Positions 1 through 8,156 are shown, numbered from the stretch's first letter. The stretch is DNA of 64,000 bases from Marinobacter sp. F4218 (GCF_019443085.1 NZ_JAHZIL010000003.1:1302001-1366000); one strand, 5' to 3'. Notes: generated by a model from the sequence alone, not told the origin. Program-made: numbers and translations.

Positions 1-1076
1 CGTTCCAGTTCGTGATCACCACCGGCAACAGCTATGAGCAGCTGGACCAGGTCGCCGACGACTTGCGGGGCAAGGCCATGGGCAGCGGCAACTTCATGTT
101 CCTGCAGAAATCGATCAACTTTGACCGGCCCATCACCCGGATCAACGTGGACCGGGACCGGGTTGCCGACCTTGGCCTGTCCATGCAGGACGTCGGCCAG
201 GCCCTCTCCAGTATGCTGGGCGGGGGCTATATCAACCGGTTCAGCATGGAAGGCCGCTCCTACCAGGTGATTCCCCAGGTGGACCAGCAATTCCGCCTGG
301 ACGCTCAAGCGCTGAACGATTACTACATCCGCGCCGATACCGGTGAACTGGTTCCGCTCGAAAGTGTGGTCAGCTTCAGCCGCACTGTTGAGCCGTCCAA
401 CCGGACCCAGTTCAATCAGCAGAACTCGCTGACCCTCCAGGGCGTGGTGATGCCGGGTGTGGCGGCCGGTGCGGCCATGGATTACATGGAAAAGACCGCT
501 GACGAGGTGTTCCCGCAGGGCTTCAGCTACGACTACACTGGCCAGAGCCGGCAGCTTGCGACCCAGGGCAGCGCCCTGGTAGTCACCTTCTTCCTGTCAT
601 TGCTGGTGATCTACCTGGTACTGGCTGCGCAATTCGAGAGCTGGCGTGACCCGTTCATTATCCTGGTGTCCGTGCCCATGTCGGTAGCCGGTGCGATGGC
701 GTTTATCGTACTCGGCTTTGCCAGCATGAACATCTACACCCAGGTCGGGCTGATCACCCTGATCGGCGTGGTCTCCAAGAACGGCATCCTGATCGTCGAA
801 TTTGCCAATCAGCTGCAGGTGGAACGGGGCCTGGACAAGGTCAAGGCGGTCATCGAGGCGGCGGCCATCCGCCTGCGCCCGATCATCATGACCTCACTGG
901 CGCTGATCTTCGCCATGGTGCCATTGCTGATTGCCATCGGGCCGGGCGCGGAGAGCCGTTTCGCCATCGGCCTGACCATCAGCGCAGGTCTCGGCATCGG
1001 CACCCTGTTCACCATCTTCGTGCTGCCGGCGTTCTACATCCTGCTGGCGCGCGATCACAATAAAGCCGGTCACTGA
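1..1076 (+). CDS. RND efflux transporter permease, C-terminal part (HAE-1/AcrB-like)
   Basis: The 5' end lies outside the window; the frame is open from base 3, and the GTG at 12 is an internal valine rather than a start. About 357 residues remain of a protein normally near 1,030. They begin in the second periplasmic porter region and run through the last membrane bundle. A helix around residues 190-212 ends in AAQFESW, followed by the typical VSVPMSVAGA helix and the GVVSKNGILIVEFANQ segment, both hallmarks of HAE-1 drug pumps. Such pumps sit in the inner membrane and export hydrophobic drugs by proton exchange with an adaptor and an outer-membrane channel. The adaptor is presumably upstream. 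The family is certain; the substrate cannot be told. Confidence 0.93.
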   Translation, partial: FQFVITTGNSYEQLDQVADDLRGKAMGSGNFMFLQKSINFDRPITRINVDRDRVADLGLSMQDVGQALSSMLGGGYINRFSMEGRSYQVIPQVDQQFRLDAQALNDYYIRADTGELVPLESVVSFSRTVEPSNRTQFNQQNSLTLQGVVMPGVAAGAAMDYMEKTADEVFPQGFSYDYTGQSRQLATQGSALVVTFFLSLLVIYLVLAAQFESWRDPFIILVSVPMSVAGAMAFIVLGFASMNIYTQVGLITLIGVVSKNGILIVEFANQLQVERGLDKVKAVIEAAAIRLRPIIMTSLALIFAMVPLLIAIGPGAESRFAIGLTISAGLGIGTLFTIFVLPAFYILLARDHNKAGH

Positions 1077-1090
1077 CCGGCCCGCAAATC

Positions 1091-1125
1091 GCCCGGCCAC
1101 CCAGGGGCAGGCCGGGCACAATTTC
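1091..1125 (+). terminator. Hairpin downstream of the RND pump gene
   Basis: An 8-bp perfect stem (GCCCGGCC at 1091-1098, GGCCGGGC at 1110-1117) encloses an 11-nt loop. It starts 15 nt after the stop codon and is followed by a short A/T-rich stretch (ACAATTT). The position suits a transcription terminator, but the U-tract is poor. Confidence 0.5.
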
Positions 1126-1191
1126 CCAAGCCAGCCGATTAGGGTAGTCTGTCACTCCATTTTGCTATTCAACGAAAAAGATCGCCAAACC

Positions 1192-1506
1192 GTGACTCTG
1201 GGAACCCTCTTCTGGCTATTTCTAGCCGCCTTCGCCATCTGGTACTGGTGGCGCGCCAAGGCCATCAAGGACTTCGTGCTCCAGGCGGCCCGCCGCTACT
1301 GCAAGAGCATGGACGTCATGCTGTTGGACGATGCCGTCTATCTTCGCGGCATCTGGTTCAAGCGCGACCCCGAGGGGCGGGTGCGGGTCTGGCGCCGATT
1401 TCTGTTTGACTTCACCTCCACCGGCGAGGAGCGCTACACCGGCCGCGTGATCATGCTTGGCCAGCGCATTCTGCACATGGAACTGGAACCCCACCGATTC
1501 TCCTGA
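1192..1506 (+). CDS. DUF3301 family small membrane protein
   Basis: This 104-residue protein has one hydrophobic N-terminal helix (LFWLFLAAFAIWYWW, about residues 5-19), then a basic stretch and a C-terminal part rich in Arg and aromatic residues with WRRFLFDFTSTGEERY and an ending LEPHR. That pattern matches the DUF3301 family of gammaproteobacteria, whose function is unknown. The helix followed by RAKAIKD suggests an inner-membrane anchor with a cytosolic tail. I chose the GTG at 1192 because it gives the usual family length. A TTG at 1162 would add ten polar residues. Neither start has a strong ribosome binding site. Confidence 0.75.
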   Translation: MTLGTLFWLFLAAFAIWYWWRAKAIKDFVLQAARRYCKSMDVMLLDDAVYLRGIWFKRDPEGRVRVWRRFLFDFTSTGEERYTGRVIMLGQRILHMELEPHRFS

Positions 1507-1541
1507 TCACCTCCCCCAAATGGGCGATTCCGCGCCCGCGC

Positions 1542-1553
1542 ATTCGCGCGAAT
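1542..1553. promoter_or_regulatory. 12-bp perfect palindrome upstream of the lipase gene
   Basis: ATTCGCGCGAAT reads the same on both strands. It lies about 70 nt before the lipase start, in the only non-coding gap before it. It could be an operator, but no regulator can be assigned. Confidence 0.3.
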
Positions 1554-1623
1554 AATCGACAACGCATTAATGACCCAAGGCCGCCATGGAAGCGGCCGCT
1601 TACAAAAACAACAGGATTCAATC

Positions 1624-2550
1624 ATGCGTATTCGAACTACCGCAGCCATCGCGCTGGGGCTTGTCATGCTGTCAGCCTCGTTCCTTAGCCACGCCAGTTA
1701 TACCCAGACCCGCTACCCGATTGTTCTGGTTCACGGTGTCACCGGATTCAACACCATCGGTGGTCTGGTCAACTACTTCCACACCATCCCCTGGAACCTG
1801 GAACGCAGCGGCGCACGGGTTTATTCCGCCAGCGTTTCCTTCGTCAACAGCAGTGAACAGCGGGGCCAGCAACTGGCCAACTACGTCAACGGCCTCGGTC
1901 ATTCCAAGGTCAATCTCATGGCCCACAGCCAGGGCGCACCGACGTCCCGGGTCACGGCGTCACTCATTCCCCACAAGATCGCCTCCATCACCTCGATTGA
2001 TGGCGTCAACAAGGGCTCGAAAGTGGCCGATGTCGTCCGCGGCATCCTCCCGCCGGGCAGTTACGTCGAAGGCGGAGCGCAGACCATCGCCAACGCCCTG
2101 GGCGACCTGGTGAACGCTCTGTCCGGCTCGAGCAACCCCCAGGATGGTGTGGCTGCGCTGGAAACCCTGACCACGCGGGGCACCACGGAACTGAACGATG
2201 CCCTCGGCTGGAAAGGGGTCAACCGCTCCTCCTGCTCGGGCACCGATGAGAACGTCTGGATCAACGGCAACCGCATCAAGTTCTTTTCCTGGACCGGCCG
2301 CGCCGTCTGGACCAACATTCTCGATGTTTCCGATCCGTTCCTGGGCATCACCTCGCTGGCGTTCGGCAGCGAGCCCAACGATGGCCTCGTGGGTGTCTGC
2401 TCCACAAAAATGGGCAACGTGATCGGGACCCACTACGTCATGAACCATGTGGATGCCATCAATCACCTGTTCGGCGCCCGTTCCCTCTGGACCAACCCGG
2501 TATCCCTTTACCGTTCGCAGGCTAACCGCCTGAAAAATCGCGGTCTGTGA
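1624..2550 (+). CDS. lipA: Secreted triacylglycerol lipase, bacterial family I (foldase-dependent)
   Basis: Hydrolyses long-chain triacylglycerols outside the cell. The 308-residue precursor has a signal peptide (about residues 1-24, ending SHA), so it is expected to cross the inner membrane by Sec and leave by type II secretion. The family I fold shows in IVLVHGVTG (oxyanion region). The triad is Ser102 in AHSQG, Asp253 in PNDG and His275; the 22-residue Asp-His spacing equals that of Pseudomonas LipA. Cys204 and Cys259 match its single disulphide and Asp277 its calcium site. The first nucleophile-elbow residue is Ala rather than Gly. The ATG at 1624 follows an AGGA and starts directly at the signal peptide. 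The dedicated foldase gene follows after 7 nt. Confidence 0.93.
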   Translation: MRIRTTAAIALGLVMLSASFLSHASYTQTRYPIVLVHGVTGFNTIGGLVNYFHTIPWNLERSGARVYSASVSFVNSSEQRGQQLANYVNGLGHSKVNLMAHSQGAPTSRVTASLIPHKIASITSIDGVNKGSKVADVVRGILPPGSYVEGGAQTIANALGDLVNALSGSSNPQDGVAALETLTTRGTTELNDALGWKGVNRSSCSGTDENVWINGNRIKFFSWTGRAVWTNILDVSDPFLGITSLAFGSEPNDGLVGVCSTKMGNVIGTHYVMNHVDAINHLFGARSLWTNPVSLYRSQANRLKNRGL

Positions 2551-2557
2551 GGTCCAG

Positions 2558-3676
2558 ATGAGACATCGTCAGTTCCTGCAACGTCGATGGCTCGCCCCCA
2601 TCGCGCTGTCGGCCATCGTGGCCGGCGGTGCGATGTGGCTGTACCCGCCCGGTGAAACCACCCGGGCGGGCACTGGCGACCGCGATGCCCCCGACGCTCA
2701 GACCGTCGTCCCTGAACTCAGCCTGCAACCTCAGGCTGGCACCAAGGCCCCCACGGGCACCGGTCCTGACACCTCAGCCGCCGCCCCGATCGCCGCCCGC
2801 ACACCGGAGACGCTGGGGTCCGCCCCCTTTGCCCGCTCCCTGGAAGGCACCGATATCGACGGTGCCCTGAAGGCCGACGCCAACGGCCGATTGATTGTTG
2901 ATCTCGGTACCCGGGATTTCTTCGACTATTTCCTGAGTACCGTTGGAGAGGTGTCGCCGGAGATCGCCCTGGAGCGCATCCGGGCACTGGCTTTCGGTCA
3001 TCTCCCGCACGAGGCCGCCAGGCAGGCCATGGCCCTCCTGGACCAGTATCTCGACTACAAGCAGCAAGCTCTGGCGTTGCAGGCCGCCCCGCTGGATCCG
3101 GCGCGCCAGAACGACCCGGCGTACCAACAGCAAATGCTCGAAAAGGCGTTCACGGATCTCCAGCAACTCCGACAGACTGTGTTCAGTCCTGACGCCCACC
3201 GGGCCTTCTTTGGCATGGAAGAGGCGTACGGAGAGTACACTCTGGCCACGCTGGATATCGCCCGCCGGACGGACCTGACGGATGGCGCCAAAACGGCGCT
3301 GATCGACTGGCATCGCAACCAGCTTCCGGAACCCCTGCTGCAAACCGAACGCCGGCTTCTGGAGACCAACGAGGAGAACCGTCAGCGGATGGAGACCATG
3401 AAAACGGCGGATTCCCCCGAGAACGCCGGACAACAGCTGATGGATCTGGGCATGGCTCCGGATGCAGCGGCCGATGTCACGGCCTACCTGCGGGAGCGCG
3501 AAGACTTCGATGCCCGGTACCGGCAATACAGTGAAGCCCTGGCCCAGCTGAAGGAATCCGGACTGGCCGACGCCGACGAGGCCGCCCAGCAGGCCCGACT
3601 CCTGGACCAGTACTTTCCGGACAACAAAAAACACACCTGGGCTCGACTGAAGATGCTGGGCAGCAATCAGCCATAA
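2558..3676 (+). CDS. lifO: Lipase-specific foldase (steric chaperone, Lif/LimK family)
   Basis: This 372-residue protein is the steric chaperone that folds the lipase encoded 7 nt upstream. Residues 12-29 form an uncleaved membrane anchor, followed by a Pro/Ala/Thr-rich linker to about residue 85. The globular mini-domain contains the diagnostic foldase motif RDFFDYFLSTVGE at 119-131 (family pattern RxxFDYxLSxxGE), whose Arg and Phe-Asp-Tyr are needed for lipase activation in studied members. The rest is strongly helical with many Gln, Ala and Glu, as in the headphone-like arm that wraps the lipase. It acts in the periplasm and is almost certainly co-transcribed with the lipase. Also named lipB, limA or lif. 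Confidence 0.92.
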   Translation: MRHRQFLQRRWLAPIALSAIVAGGAMWLYPPGETTRAGTGDRDAPDAQTVVPELSLQPQAGTKAPTGTGPDTSAAAPIAARTPETLGSAPFARSLEGTDIDGALKADANGRLIVDLGTRDFFDYFLSTVGEVSPEIALERIRALAFGHLPHEAARQAMALLDQYLDYKQQALALQAAPLDPARQNDPAYQQQMLEKAFTDLQQLRQTVFSPDAHRAFFGMEEAYGEYTLATLDIARRTDLTDGAKTALIDWHRNQLPEPLLQTERRLLETNEENRQRMETMKTADSPENAGQQLMDLGMAPDAAADVTAYLREREDFDARYRQYSEALAQLKESGLADADEAAQQARLLDQYFPDNKKHTWARLKMLGSNQP

Positions 3677-3703
3677 TGTGCGCCCACTCCCGTCTTCTCC
3701 GGA

Positions 3704-3734
3704 TACGGAGCATTACACTGCATAGTGCTCCGTA
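3704..3734. repeat. Perfect 9-bp inverted repeat between the foldase and kinase genes
   Basis: TACGGAGCA (3704-3712) and TGCTCCGTA (3726-3734) are exact reverse complements around a 13-nt centre that holds a second small pair, CACT/AGTG. The element begins 27 nt after the foldase stop and ends 16 nt before the kinase ATG. It could be the lipase-operon terminator (no U-tract follows), an operator, or a translation-control hairpin. Confidence 0.6.
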
Positions 3735-3750
3735 ACGGCAGGTGGGCTTG

Positions 3751-5163
3751 ATGGATACGCAGACAATCAGATTGCAGCAATCGGCCGGTTTTCGGCGCCT
3801 GCGATTCAGCCCCGATCTTGAACCCGGTTATCGCCAGCTCAGGGCCGCAGCGGTGCGGGAGCGCGCCCGCCTGGTTTCCGCAGCCGGGCTGCTGATCTTC
3901 GGTATCTTTGTGCTGCTGGACCTGGTCATGCTGCCACCGGAACTGGCGAAGACCACCACAGCCATCCGGCTGTGGGTCACCTGCCCCGTCATCACCCTGG
4001 TGTGGTGGCTGTCGTATTGCCAACAACCGGGGGACCTCGGTTTCGAGCGTCTGTACGCCCTCGCCTATCTGATTGGCGGCCTGAGTGTGGTGGCCATCAT
4101 CGCCAACGCTCGACTCCGGGACTTCCCCCTGCCCTACGAGGGAATGCTGCTCATGCTGATGTTCGGTTACTTTGCCATGGGCCTGCCCTTTTTCGCCGCA
4201 TCCATCGCCTCGGCAATCATTATCGTCACCTATCTGATTGTGGAGTTATCAGTCGGACTGCCGCCGGGCGCGGTCATGGTCAACCTGTTTTTCGTCCTCA
4301 CGGCGAATACCATCGGGATGATGGGGGCCTGGCTCAGTGAATACCGGCACCGGGCCCACTTCCTCGACCAGCAACTGGTCAATTTTCTGCACCAGAGCGC
4401 GGCCGAAGAGAGCGAACGCAAAAGTCATCTCATCACCGTGGCCAGTCACGACCTTCGCCAGCCCCTGAACATCATTGGCCTGACCCTGGAAAACCTGTCG
4501 GCAGCGCGGCTGGCCCCGGAGCACCTCAGCCTGGTCCGCCGCCTGCAGGGCACGGTCAGTCACTTTCAGCGCCTGCTGGGCACCGTGCTGGATATTTCAC
4601 GCATCAACGAGGGGATGATCCAGCCCCAGAACGACGTCATGGACCTGAACGCCCTGCTGGACCAGCTCGTTGACCTCACGGTTGATCATGCAACCCTGCA
4701 CGACATCCGGCTTTGCCGGGCCACCCCGGAACCGCGGCTTCAGGTCATGGCAGACCCGGAGCTCCTGCTGAGGGCGCTGCAGAACCTGGTGTTCAACGCC
4801 ATCGACCACAGCGGTGGCAACGAAGTGCGCATTACCGTCGCGCCCCGGGGCGCCATCGTCCGAGTCAGCATCAACGATAACGGCACGGGTCTCGACAAGC
4901 AGCTTCAGGACTCGGTTTTCCAGCCGTTTGTCCGTGGTGCTCAGGGTCGGGACAATCCGGCCGGGCTGGGACTTGGGCTCGCCATTGTCAGAGAGCTGAC
5001 CGGGATGATCGGAGGGTCCTGCGGGGTCACGTCGGAACCCGGCGCTGGCAGCACCTTCTGGATTGATGTCAGGCTGGCCGCGGATGCCCCCGCCCTTGCA
5101 GTCTGCGACCCGCCTCACGCTGATACGCCGGTTACAGCCAGCCCATCTGGCGGGCCTGACTGA
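3751..5163 (+). CDS. Membrane sensor histidine kinase
   Basis: A 470-residue two-component kinase. About six hydrophobic segments lie between residues 42 and 195 and form the membrane sensor, with little periplasmic sequence, so the signal may be sensed in or at the membrane. Then come the phosphoacceptor domain with His233 in ASHDLRQPL and an ATPase domain with N-box Asn349, G1 box DNGTG (376-380) and G2 box GLGLGL (405-410). There is no receiver domain. I chose the ATG at 3751 because AGGTGG lies 5 nt before it; a GTG at 3742 adds three residues. The 3' end overlaps the convergent LuxR-type regulator by 32 bp, which makes that regulator the likely partner. The signal is unknown. Confidence 0.88.
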   Translation: MDTQTIRLQQSAGFRRLRFSPDLEPGYRQLRAAAVRERARLVSAAGLLIFGIFVLLDLVMLPPELAKTTTAIRLWVTCPVITLVWWLSYCQQPGDLGFERLYALAYLIGGLSVVAIIANARLRDFPLPYEGMLLMLMFGYFAMGLPFFAASIASAIIIVTYLIVELSVGLPPGAVMVNLFFVLTANTIGMMGAWLSEYRHRAHFLDQQLVNFLHQSAAEESERKSHLITVASHDLRQPLNIIGLTLENLSAARLAPEHLSLVRRLQGTVSHFQRLLGTVLDISRINEGMIQPQNDVMDLNALLDQLVDLTVDHATLHDIRLCRATPEPRLQVMADPELLLRALQNLVFNAIDHSGGNEVRITVAPRGAIVRVSINDNGTGLDKQLQDSVFQPFVRGAQGRDNPAGLGLGLAIVRELTGMIGGSCGVTSEPGAGSTFWIDVRLAADAPALAVCDPPHADTPVTASPSGGPD

Positions 5164-5794
5164 CGCACTCGGTGCGATTGTGGACCCCGAGATGGGCAAA
5201 GATTGCCTTCAGATGGGTCTTGACCGTGTGTTCGGTGAGATTGAGGCTCTGGCAGATCCGTTTGTTGGGAAAGCCCTGCGCCAGCAGTGACAGAACTTCC
5301 ATCTGCCGGGGTGTCAGTGCCTGGACCTGGGCCGCCGGCTGAGGCCGCCCCGGAAAGTACTCGGCCCCCCGGCTGATGGCCCGGAACATACTGACCAGTG
5401 CGGTTCGTCCGGCTGATTTCGGCAGGAATCCCCGCGCGCCCGCTGCGCGGGCTGCCCGAACGGTTGTTTCGTCTTCCGAGCTGGAAATGACCACCACCGG
5501 AACCGGCGGCTCCCGGGCAATGATTCGCGGTAACAGCATCAGCCCGGTTTCGCCCTGCAGTGAAACGTCCAGCAACACGAGATCGACATCGTTCGGGCCT
5601 GCCAGCAGGGCCGCTGCCTGGTCAACGGAATCGGCCAGATCGACCGATGTGGCCAGCGAAGCCTGTGTCATCAAGCCTGCCAGCCCCTGGGAAAACAGGG
5701 GGTGGTCATCAACAATTAAAACCCGGCGCAGCGGCGATCCCGGATCGGGGCGGACGCGGTCACCGCCACTGGCTTGGGCGGAAAGGTGGCTCAT
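5132..5794 (-). CDS. Two-component response regulator, LuxR/NarL type
   Basis: A 220-residue transcription regulator with an N-terminal receiver domain (residues 23-142) and a C-terminal LuxR-type helix-turn-helix (158-220). Acidic-pocket residues Asp29 and Asp30, phosphoacceptor Asp76 in LLLDVSL and Lys126 are all present. The DNA-binding part has LTPRQMEVLSLLAQG and LTEHTVKTHLKAIF, typical of NarL/FixJ members. The ATG at 5794 follows a GGGG-rich site; a start further upstream would add 15 residues unlike the family. The last 32 bp overlap the kinase gene on the other strand. Targets are unknown; the divergent PstS-OmpA gene, 205 bp away, is one candidate besides PhoB control. Confidence 0.88.
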   Translation of the reverse strand: MSHLSAQASGGDRVRPDPGSPLRRVLIVDDHPLFSQGLAGLMTQASLATSVDLADSVDQAAALLAGPNDVDLVLLDVSLQGETGLMLLPRIIAREPPVPVVVISSSEDETTVRAARAAGARGFLPKSAGRTALVSMFRAISRGAEYFPGRPQPAAQVQALTPRQMEVLSLLAQGFPNKRICQSLNLTEHTVKTHLKAIFAHLGVHNRTECVSQARQMGWL

Positions 5795-5937
5795 GATTGA
5801 CCCCGCATTTTGTGTTTTTTTGTTACTGCGGAGCACCAACTATAAGTCACAATACGCTGCGGCACCGCGGCCTGCTTAACAGTTTTGGCGAAAAGATCCC
5901 TTCGCGCCCGGGCCTGCCAACGGCAACTGAAACATGA

Positions 5938-5977
5938 CTGTCACATTTCTGTCGCATTCTTCGGGCAACGCTAACTA
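5938..5977 (+). promoter_or_regulatory. Pho box (PhoB site) before the PstS-OmpA gene
   Basis: CTGTCACATTT (5938-5948) is followed at once by CTGTCGCATTC (5949-5959): two direct 11-nt repeats matching the PhoB consensus CTGTCAT-N4-CTGTCAT. A possible -10 element (TAACTA, 5972-5977) lies 12 nt after the box, where PhoB-dependent promoters place it because the box replaces the -35. The gene start is at 6000. Confidence 0.72.
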
Positions 5978-5999
5978 ACTGTTGTCACGAGGTTTTAGG

Positions 6000-7337
6000 A
6001 TGAAACAAAGCCATCTTCCCATGGCGCGGCACCGCATTTGGGTGTGGTTTCTTGCGCTCACCCTGTGGTTACCCCAGGCCCACGCAGAAGACATGGAGAT
6101 TCACGGGTCCAACACCATCGGAGCCACCCTGGCCCCCATGCTGGTGGAAGGGTTCCTCGCTCGCCAGGGCACCGGCCCGGTGCGTGTCCGCAGCAACGGC
6201 AAGGACAACGAAAAAGTACTGACGGGCAAGCACGCCGGCGCCACGGTCCGCGCCCTGGTTGCCGCCCACGGCTCAAGCACCGGGTTCAGGGCGCTCAACA
6301 ATGGCACGGCCAATATCTGGGCGTCGTCCCGGCCCGCCAAAGCTCAGGAAGTGGCGGAGATGGCCGGGCGGGCAAACCTGAACGACCTCGACAGCGAGCA
6401 CGTGATTGCCATCGACGGCCTGGCGGTGCTGGTGCACCCGTCCAATCCGGTAAGCCAGCTCAGTATCGAAACCCTGGGCAGGATCTTTGCCGGGGAGATC
6501 CGTAACTGGTCCGAGCTGGGGGGCGACAACCAGACCATCCACCTGTACGCCCGGGATGATAGGTCCGGCACCTGGGACACGTTCAGGACGCTGGTGCTGG
6601 GCAAGGCCTATACCCTGGCCTCGTCCGCCCGTCGGTACGAATCCAACGACCGGCTCTCTAACGATGTCAGCCGTGATCCGTCGGGCATCGGCTTTGCCGG
6701 GCTGGCCTCGGTTCGTGACAGCAAGGTACTCGCGATCTCCGATGGCGACGCGCCGGCGCTCAAACCCAATCAGTTAACGGTCGCCAGCGAGGATTACCCG
6801 CTTGCCCGGCGCCTGTTCATGTATACGCCCGGGAAGGCAACGACGCCCCTGGCGGCAAGTTTCATTGACTTCGTATTGGGAGAAGAGGGTCAGGCGATTG
6901 TGTCCCGGTCCGGCTTCATTTCCCAGAACCCGATCGCCGTCAAACCGGAACTGGACAACAGCACCCCGCAAACCTTCCGGCGACTGACCGAGAATTATCA
7001 GCGGCTGACCGTCAACTTCCGGTTTTCCGAAGGCCGAACCGGGCTGGACAATAAAGCCCGACGGGACCTCAAACGCGTTTCCGATTTTATGAGCCGGAAC
7101 AACCGCAGCCCCGACGACATAATGCTGATCGGCTTCGCGGACCAGCAGAGCAACGAACTGCGCGCCCAGATGATTTCCGAACTTCGCGCCCTGTCGGTAC
7201 GCAAGGCGCTCTCGGACCTTGGCGTCGGTGATATCGCCTACACCGGCTACGGACATTACATGCCTGTTGGTATGGCCGGCGGTGACAGCGGCCAGCAACG
7301 CAATGGCCGGGTGGAGGTCTGGGTACGTTCCCGCTGA
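6000..7337 (+). CDS. PstS-like phosphate-binding protein fused to an OmpA peptidoglycan-binding domain
   Basis: A 445-residue secreted protein. A signal peptide (residues 1-29, ending AHA) precedes a PBP-like phosphate-binding domain (about 32-325) that opens with MEIHGSNTIG, like the phosphate-contacting loop of PstS. It also has RDDRSGTWDTF and SRDPSGIGFAG, typical of this fold. Residues 338-445 form an OmpA-like domain ending NGRVEVWV, expected to bind peptidoglycan. The protein would thus be a phosphate binder tethered to the cell wall rather than a free transporter subunit; no pst permease genes are nearby. I chose the ATG at 6000, preceded by GAGG, over an in-frame TTG at 5982. The Pho box upstream supports expression under phosphate starvation. 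Confidence 0.85.
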   Translation: MKQSHLPMARHRIWVWFLALTLWLPQAHAEDMEIHGSNTIGATLAPMLVEGFLARQGTGPVRVRSNGKDNEKVLTGKHAGATVRALVAAHGSSTGFRALNNGTANIWASSRPAKAQEVAEMAGRANLNDLDSEHVIAIDGLAVLVHPSNPVSQLSIETLGRIFAGEIRNWSELGGDNQTIHLYARDDRSGTWDTFRTLVLGKAYTLASSARRYESNDRLSNDVSRDPSGIGFAGLASVRDSKVLAISDGDAPALKPNQLTVASEDYPLARRLFMYTPGKATTPLAASFIDFVLGEEGQAIVSRSGFISQNPIAVKPELDNSTPQTFRRLTENYQRLTVNFRFSEGRTGLDNKARRDLKRVSDFMSRNNRSPDDIMLIGFADQQSNELRAQMISELRALSVRKALSDLGVGDIAYTGYGHYMPVGMAGGDSGQQRNGRVEVWVRSR

Positions 7338-7412
7338 GCGCCCGAAAATACCCGGTAAGTCGGCTAGACTTCAGGTCAAGGGGATGCAGAAACGCGAGCG
7401 GAGACCAAACCT

Positions 7413-8156
7413 ATGCTGATCCGGGGCTTTGTCAGCATTCTGATAGTGTGGGCAACCATGCCGGTGTTGTCGGATACCGCCCCGGTCCTGGACGTGGTTA
7501 CCACTCAGTATCCTCCATTCGAGTATGTCGAGAACGGTACCGTTCGGGGTCAGGACGTCGAGACCGTCCGGACCGTTGTCGAACGAATGGGCTTTGTGCC
7601 GAGAATCAGGCTGCTGCCCTGGGCCCGCGCCGAACTGATGGTCCGAAACGGCGACGCCGACCTGCTGTTCTCGCTGACCGCGTCGCCGCAACGCGAGCGC
7701 TACTACCTGTTCACCGATCCGATCAGCACTGCCCGGGACGTCTTCTACGCCCGTAAAGGTGCGGATATCTCCTGGACCACCTACAACGACCTGGCCGGCC
7801 TGCGCCTGGGCGTATCCGCATCGTACAGTTACAATCAGGAGTTTATGGACTGGCTTGCTAAAGACCTGGCCCGGGTGATGACTATGAGCCAGGAACAGCC
7901 CGATCTGGCGGGCCTGCGCATGGTTGCGCTGGACCGGGTGGATCTTTTTATCTGTGAGGAAACCGCCTGCAACTATCTGATTCAAAAATACCGGGCGCGT
8001 TATCCGGAACTCTCCCGCGTCACCGCTATCCCCGGAACGGTTGGCGAGGAACGTTATTTCCGGGCGGCGTTTTCCCGGCAAAGACCGGATGCCGAACAAC
8101 TCCGGTCGGACTTCAACCGGATGCTGAACCAACTCGATTTGGGCAATTCCAACTAA
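7413..8156 (+). CDS. Periplasmic solute-binding protein, family 3, orphan
   Basis: A 247-residue protein with an N-terminal hydrophobic signal (residues 1-20) and a compact bacterial extracellular solute-binding family 3 fold. It starts LDVVTTQYPPFEYVENGTVRG, followed by GDADLLFSLTASPQRERYYLFTDPI, the usual polar-ligand pocket region. These domains bind amino acids or small organic ions. It has no ABC permease or ATPase neighbours, so it may feed a distant transporter or act as a sensor input. GGAG lies about 10 nt before the ATG. The gene stands between the phosphate-binding fusion and the aminotransferase, with its own short intergenic spaces. The ligand cannot be deduced. Confidence 0.8.
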   Translation: MLIRGFVSILIVWATMPVLSDTAPVLDVVTTQYPPFEYVENGTVRGQDVETVRTVVERMGFVPRIRLLPWARAELMVRNGDADLLFSLTASPQRERYYLFTDPISTARDVFYARKGADISWTTYNDLAGLRLGVSASYSYNQEFMDWLAKDLARVMTMSQEQPDLAGLRMVALDRVDLFICEETACNYLIQKYRARYPELSRVTAIPGTVGEERYFRAAFSRQRPDAEQLRSDFNRMLNQLDLGNSN

